Shown here piece by piece: positions 59,151-64,000 of a stretch of DNA of 64,000 nucleotides (position 1 is its first letter; each line of letters begins with the position of its first letter). This DNA is from Litomosoides sigmodontis (lineage: Eukaryota > Nematoda > Chromadorea > Rhabditida > Onchocercidae): NCBI GenBank assembly GCA_963070105.1, contig OY718803.1, positions 10,025,823 to 10,089,822 of the forward strand. The letters are read 5' to 3'. The notes beneath the pieces are model-generated. The model was given only the letters and a program-made list of their open reading frames with translations. It made no database searches and was not told the origin of the DNA. Both the position numbers and the translations under genes were made by a program.

Positions 59151-60164
59151 TGGAAGTGCTTCCTAAATGCATGATAGAGGGTAGAGGTGCATAGAACTGT
59201 GTAACGCCTCCTCTTCATCCATGTGATAGTATGGCGGAAGAGGGAGGAATGGATAGCTAATGGAGGTGCTACTGCTTTGCTGATTGGTTGGATGACTGGA
59301 AGTGAGGAGTGGTGACACCTACCGGACACCATCATACTACCCCACACCACACCCCTCGGCCGCAGCTCTCTTCACGTCACATCGGTGCTACGTCTGATGT
59401 GATCGATGGAGTAAGTGAGGTCGAAGATCACGTAGAATTAATTCATTAGCTGTACATCCAGACTTGTCCATTCAAACAGACGTGGCAACAATATCGATGT
59501 CTTTATTACAGTAATAGTACACCACAATACCACAATCAGTAATGACAGTAAATTTTAAATTTCATAATTACACACATGAACTCTAAAAATTCCGATAATT
59601 TGTACTCAAATATCAAATTACAATTTAAATTAAGTGACGTTGAATTTTTCATTAACAATTGTTAAATGCCATTCCGCTAAATTTAGAAAGCCTAATAATT
59701 AAAAGAAATTAATAAAAAGAGAAATTTTATTCCTACTAAGTTAGTTAAAAGCGTATAAATTAAAATAATCAACAGGACGAACAAAGCTACTTTAGATTAA
59801 CAAAGTGATAAATGCAAACTAATCAATGAATTTTTTTGTATTGTTTAATAAATGATAAAAATTGCATAATTGAAGTGATATTACAAAATCTCACTTAATG
59901 TCAAAAATTTGAAATAATATTGAAAATTAGAATTTTTAAAAATATTCGTTTTTTGCTAAAGCTCTACACTAATTAGTTAAGAATCAAAAGAAGAAAGGCA
60001 AAAAGGGAAAAAAATATTGCACCAACCACTTTACCTCTTCTTATCCTTTTCTCTCCTTGTCCTCTATCCGCTTCTGTAATTTATGCAAATTTATTCGTTT
60101 TCACATAGTTCTCCTTTTTCCATTACTAATCGGTACGTCAAGCAATTGAACTATTTCTCTCTTC

Positions 60165-60262
60165 TATCTCTCTCTCTCTCTCTCTTTCTTTAAGAAAATG
60201 ATTTATACACATGGACATATGTGTATGTGTGTTTGTGTGCGTGTGTGTGTGTGTGTGTATGT
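60165..60262. repeat. (CT)n and (TG)n microsatellites
   Basis: A CT run at about 60,165-60,187 and a TG run at about 60,217-60,260, separated by unique sequence. Confidence 0.85.
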
Positions 60263-61847
60263 TTTTTAAGCAACAAAAAAAGATGCAAAATTTAGGGATA
60301 TTAATTTGGCAGTGTTGAAAAATCGAAAAATTATTATTTGGTAGAAATTCCTTTTCGTTTATAATTTCAAAATGAATTAGTTGCATCAAAATAACTTATT
60401 TGTAGTTTAAAGACAGATAGCACGGGAAACATATAAAATTGCAAATGTTAATTGAATATTATGAACTGAAAAATTTTAATTAAATACTACGAATTACAGA
60501 TAAGCGTATAGCTATATGATGTATACTGACTTACTAAGTGACAATAAGAAGTAAGCGCGGAATATATTTAGTGTATCATTGATTATATCAAATTTCCTAT
60601 TTCAATTATCGTGTCTGTCCAGTGACTCACTAATTACTCATTAAATTCTTTTAGTTATTGCAAGTGTCCACTGTTTGATTAAACTGTTCAAAAAGCCAGA
60701 AAGTTAAAAGGATCTAACAACAAGCAAGTTAAATTTTAATTGATTAATTATTCATAGCAATTAGGAATTGAAATACCGGTGTACGCAATTAATGTTTCCC
60801 ATCAATTACTTTCACTGGTAGGAAGAAAATAACAACAGATACGTGATCTGATCCCACCAAGCATTCCCAAATAATTACCCAGCCTATGTGACACTTTTAA
60901 ATTTTATATAAATTACAACAATAGAACAACGGAGGAACAAGTGGCAGTAATTGATGTGTGTAAGTGACCATTCAATACAACAAAAACTAGCCTTAAATTT
61001 TTTTGATTAAAAGAAACGAAATTGCTGAATGTTAATATCTCTTGGAAGGTATGCTTAAATTTCACAAATAAATTTAAAAATTTATAGTCAGAAAAATAGA
61101 ATAATATCGTTGCATTGAGAATTTCATAGGTCAAATGAGAGGTGATGCAGAAAAAAATTGCAGTATTTAACTCAAATTTCAATGCTCGCGCATTTATTAA
61201 TTAATCAAAACGGCAAGTGCTCATTTTCTGAATTTTTAAAGTGATAAGATAATTGGGAAGAAGAAAAATAATTGATAAGCAAAAATTATTATTTCCAGTA
61301 ATTTCATTGCACAATGTTTCTCTCATTTAATTAGATAGACTAAATTGAATTAAAATGTTTTCAACAGTACCATCCTACAATCAAATGCTACCAAAATTTC
61401 TTAATTTACCTCCCTCTTTTTTTTTATTGTTTAATTCGATAAACTAAATTATAAGCATGCATGAAAATCAACAATGTAAGATATTAACAAATATCAAAAA
61501 GTAAAAAAATTGCTTAACCTAAGAAAAATTACAATCACTTTAGCGCTTTAAAATAATTTAAATAATTTTACAAATTTAGAACATTTAAATTTCACTCCTT
61601 TTTCCAGCAATAATTTAATGTAAGATAAATAAAGCACACAGAATTAGTAAAATAAATCCAATAAAATTAAAAAGTGTAAAAAAAAGGGAAAGACAAAAAG
61701 ATCTGCGGGTATTTGGAATGTGAACGGCAAAAAAAAGCCACCAACTTAGCTACTTCTGTAAAGCATTTATGATAATCCACGCATTTAATAACTTTTTTAG
61801 AAAAAAAAAATTATTGAAATATTTGAAGGTTTATTTTGTAGTGGAAG

Positions 61848-61950
61848 ACGAGAGAGAGAGAGAGAGGGCGTAATAATACTAAAATTGGTTTCAGTCTTTG
61901 TAGTCTTAGAACTGCGAGAGGGAGAGGGAGAGAGAGAGAGAGAGAGAAGT
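61848..61950. repeat. Two (GA)n microsatellites
   Basis: GA runs at about 61,851-61,868 and 61,917-61,948 flank roughly 50 bases of unique sequence. Confidence 0.85.
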
Positions 61951-64000
61951 TAACAAGAGTGTAGATGGGATTGAGAGCAGTAGAAGAGGTTGTGGGAAAA
62001 ATTAGATGCCTTAATGTGATGCCATTATTGACCATTTTTTTTTTCTTGAATAATTACATTCTGAAAAGGGAACGGATGATGTGCTAAATAACTTTCATGC
62101 ATTTTACATATTCATGTGATCTAACAGCTCAGCTCAGTGCTTGCAATTTCTTTTTCCAATTCAATTTAATTCCTTTTCTTCTTTACAGTTTGTCTTTTCT
62201 CTACAATTATTGGATGTTAGTGGAATATTTTGCTGTGAAGAAAAAGTAGTGTTCTTTTTTTCAAACTTTTTGGCCATTGCGTTTTGTTTATTGAAATTAC
62301 ATTTTTAAATGAAAACTTTTATGAGAAGGAAAAAAAAAAGAAATGAAAAAGAAGAATGAGAAGTTGCACTGTTAGAGAATTTGTTTTTTTTTTCTCTTAG
62401 ATAAAATAGAGAGAAAAAGATGAAGCAAAAAAAACGCTGTCACTAAAATGACAAATAATTGAAAAGTTGAGATGACGTAAGAAGATTAGCATGTATTGCA
62501 ACTTTTCAAATAGGTAGGAATAAACGGCAGAGATAAATTGATGCTTGTTACAAATTTGAAATAAGTAACAAAATTTTAAATAGGTTAAGTGGGAGAAAGC
62601 TATTAAATATGTTTAAATCGAGTAGAATTTTACAATGCACACTAAGTCTAATAATTTTAGAATTTTACCATTTTCTTAATTTAATGAAGGAGTAATTTTT
62701 GTTTGAAAAAACTAGAAAATGAATGAGATAATTAAAGATTATTGTATTATCTCAACTGTGGATCACTGTCATTAAAACTAATTAGGATAGAACTAATTTC
62801 CTACAGTACTATTCTTACTTAGCTTGTTAGACTGAAAAAAAAAGAGAAAAAGAGGACGGAAATATGTGTGTTAGTGTGAGTGGAATTTTTTTTTAAATAG
62901 CAAAATTTGAAATGAGTTAAGTGAAATTTTTTCTCTAAAAATTTACATTTCATTTGAGTAATTATTTTATTGAAATTCTTGTGGAATAGTTATCATTCTA
63001 CTAAACCTTTCGTTTTTTTAAAGTTTTTTAATTATAAAATAACAAATTTCGAAGCAAACCTACCAAATAGCTAATTAATAAAATGCCAAATTAAAATTTT
63101 CCAATCAGCGAATTCAAAGAATTTGAGGGAAAATTTTGCATTCCTTTTGAATGATTCTGTTTTTTAGAACAATAACGATTACAACTATTTCAAAGTTGTT
63201 TTTCATAGAAGTAGTACAGCGTTACAATAGCAATTAAAACAACCGTTTATTAATAGTTGAAAATTTGAAACTAAACCTGAACACTTATCAAAAATCGTCT
63301 TTCTGAATTTAACGACATTTTCCGACAATATTAATTAATTAATTATATGCTCAGTAAATGTCAATCAATTGCATTCTTACGAATATCTTGATTGAATTAA
63401 CGTAGAATGGATAGAGAGGTATGCGAGATCGAATTTTAGCTTTAGTCGAACTGCTTTAGTGAACAAATATTTTTGATTAAAAATTTAACATCAACATGAA
63501 TTATTGAAGAGGAGAGAAATGTAAATATTGAATTCTATCGTTACCTGCATATTTTATATTGAATTTTGTTCAGGTTTTCTTGCCAATTTCAGCAAAAATT
63601 TACAATTTTAACAAATTTCCACTTTCAACAGTTTTTTAGCTATAATTTTCAGGAAATCATGAATTGTTTTTTGAAAATTTTTGATCACAAATCTGTTGTT
63701 TAAATGTTTTCCAATTCGCAAACTAAAACTTAAATAGTTGTTGGGAGTTATATTAAAAAAAAAAAAAAAAGGAATGAAAACAGTTCAGGGATCATACGAC
63801 CTCTACAGTGCAGGCTTTCTTGACGTAAACAAAATTTCATTTATTAATGAAACGTGTCAAATAGTAATCAAGCAAATACTACTACTGCTACTACTCACTA
63901 ACTTTGCAGAAATAGTTGACAAACAAATCTCTAAAATCTTTCAAGTTAATTCTAAAAAATATTCTTACAATAATTTTTAATATAATAATTGAAACAAGCG

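Larger units (their letters stand above)
58284..59450 (-). promoter_or_regulatory. Probable ceh-6 upstream region
   Basis: The 5' flank of ceh-6. It holds CA, GAT and GA microsatellites (58,669-59,150), then a balanced-composition, non-repetitive block at about 59,150-59,450 that stands out from the AT-rich background. This block carries an inverted CCAAT box (TGATTGGTTG at 59,281-59,290, reading CAACCAATCA on the minus strand). No TATA box is certain. Promoter assignment is from position, composition and the CCAAT motif. Confidence 0.45.
59451..64000. other. Non-coding stretch to the end of the window
   Basis: AT-rich sequence with no supported gene. It contains CT and TG microsatellites near 60,165-60,260 and two GA runs near 61,851-61,950. 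The 80-codon frame near the right edge (63,738-63,980) begins in a poly-A run and shows no domain. Confidence 0.6.

Noticed and set aside
58648..59194. Ser-rich, Asp-rich and His-rich frames upstream of ceh-6
   Set aside because: Products of GAT, CA and GA microsatellites, with no domain.

Overview
The window looks like a nematode nuclear genome, most likely a clade III (spirurid/filarial-type) worm. The reasons are: very AT-rich DNA with many homopolymers and microsatellites; genes with many short exons separated by introns of about 60-600 bases with TTTTCAG- or TTTTAG-type acceptors; acceptors sitting a few bases before start codons, as expected for spliced-leader trans-splicing; and proteins whose closest known relatives are C. 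elegans genes (ceh-6, cdc-5L, lem-3, cmt-1). The species cannot be named from sequence alone.

Layout. 1-11.7 kb: mostly non-coding, with one minus-strand gene for a secreted ten-cysteine Ly6/three-finger-like protein (5.2-5.96 kb). 12.07-13.65 kb: an uninterrupted (TTA)n array of about 527 copies. 14.3-14.8 kb: a newly assembled two-exon gene for a secreted, Gly/Trp/Phe-rich peptide behind an RTKR site. 16.5-19.05 kb: a six-exon minus-strand gene for an unrecognised 353-residue protein. 21.8-41 kb: the gene-dense core, four plus-strand genes in a row: lem-3/ANKLE1 (ankyrin-LEM-GIY-YIG nuclease), a TTC14-like TPR protein, p31comet/MAD2L1BP (cmt-1), and CDC5L (cdc-5L). 41-56.8 kb: a gene desert with a second long (TTA)n array (46.1-46.7 kb), a (TA)n array (52.9 kb), a 60-bp tandem duplication, E-box and octamer motif clusters, and one possible orphan exon at 48 kb. 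56.8-58.3 kb: a minus-strand, uninterrupted POU class III homeobox gene (ceh-6 type) with long His, Gln and Pro tracts. 58.3-64 kb: its probable upstream region, then non-coding sequence.

How the genes relate. LEM-3 (resolving DNA bridges and damage), p31comet (Mad2/checkpoint control), CDC5L (splicing, with known mitotic roles) and the TTC14-like protein form a same-strand cluster of chromosome-maintenance and RNA genes. It could be a loose operon, but the spacers are 0.8-1.9 kb and this is not proven. The regulatory gene ceh-6 instead sits in a large non-coding neighbourhood, as is usual for developmental transcription factors.

Exon models were built by hand from splice consensus, reading phase and family similarity. 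All coding lengths were checked for phase. The two weak points are the lem-3 exon 2/3 junction and an apparent one-base frame conflict in the TTC14-like gene near 29,525.
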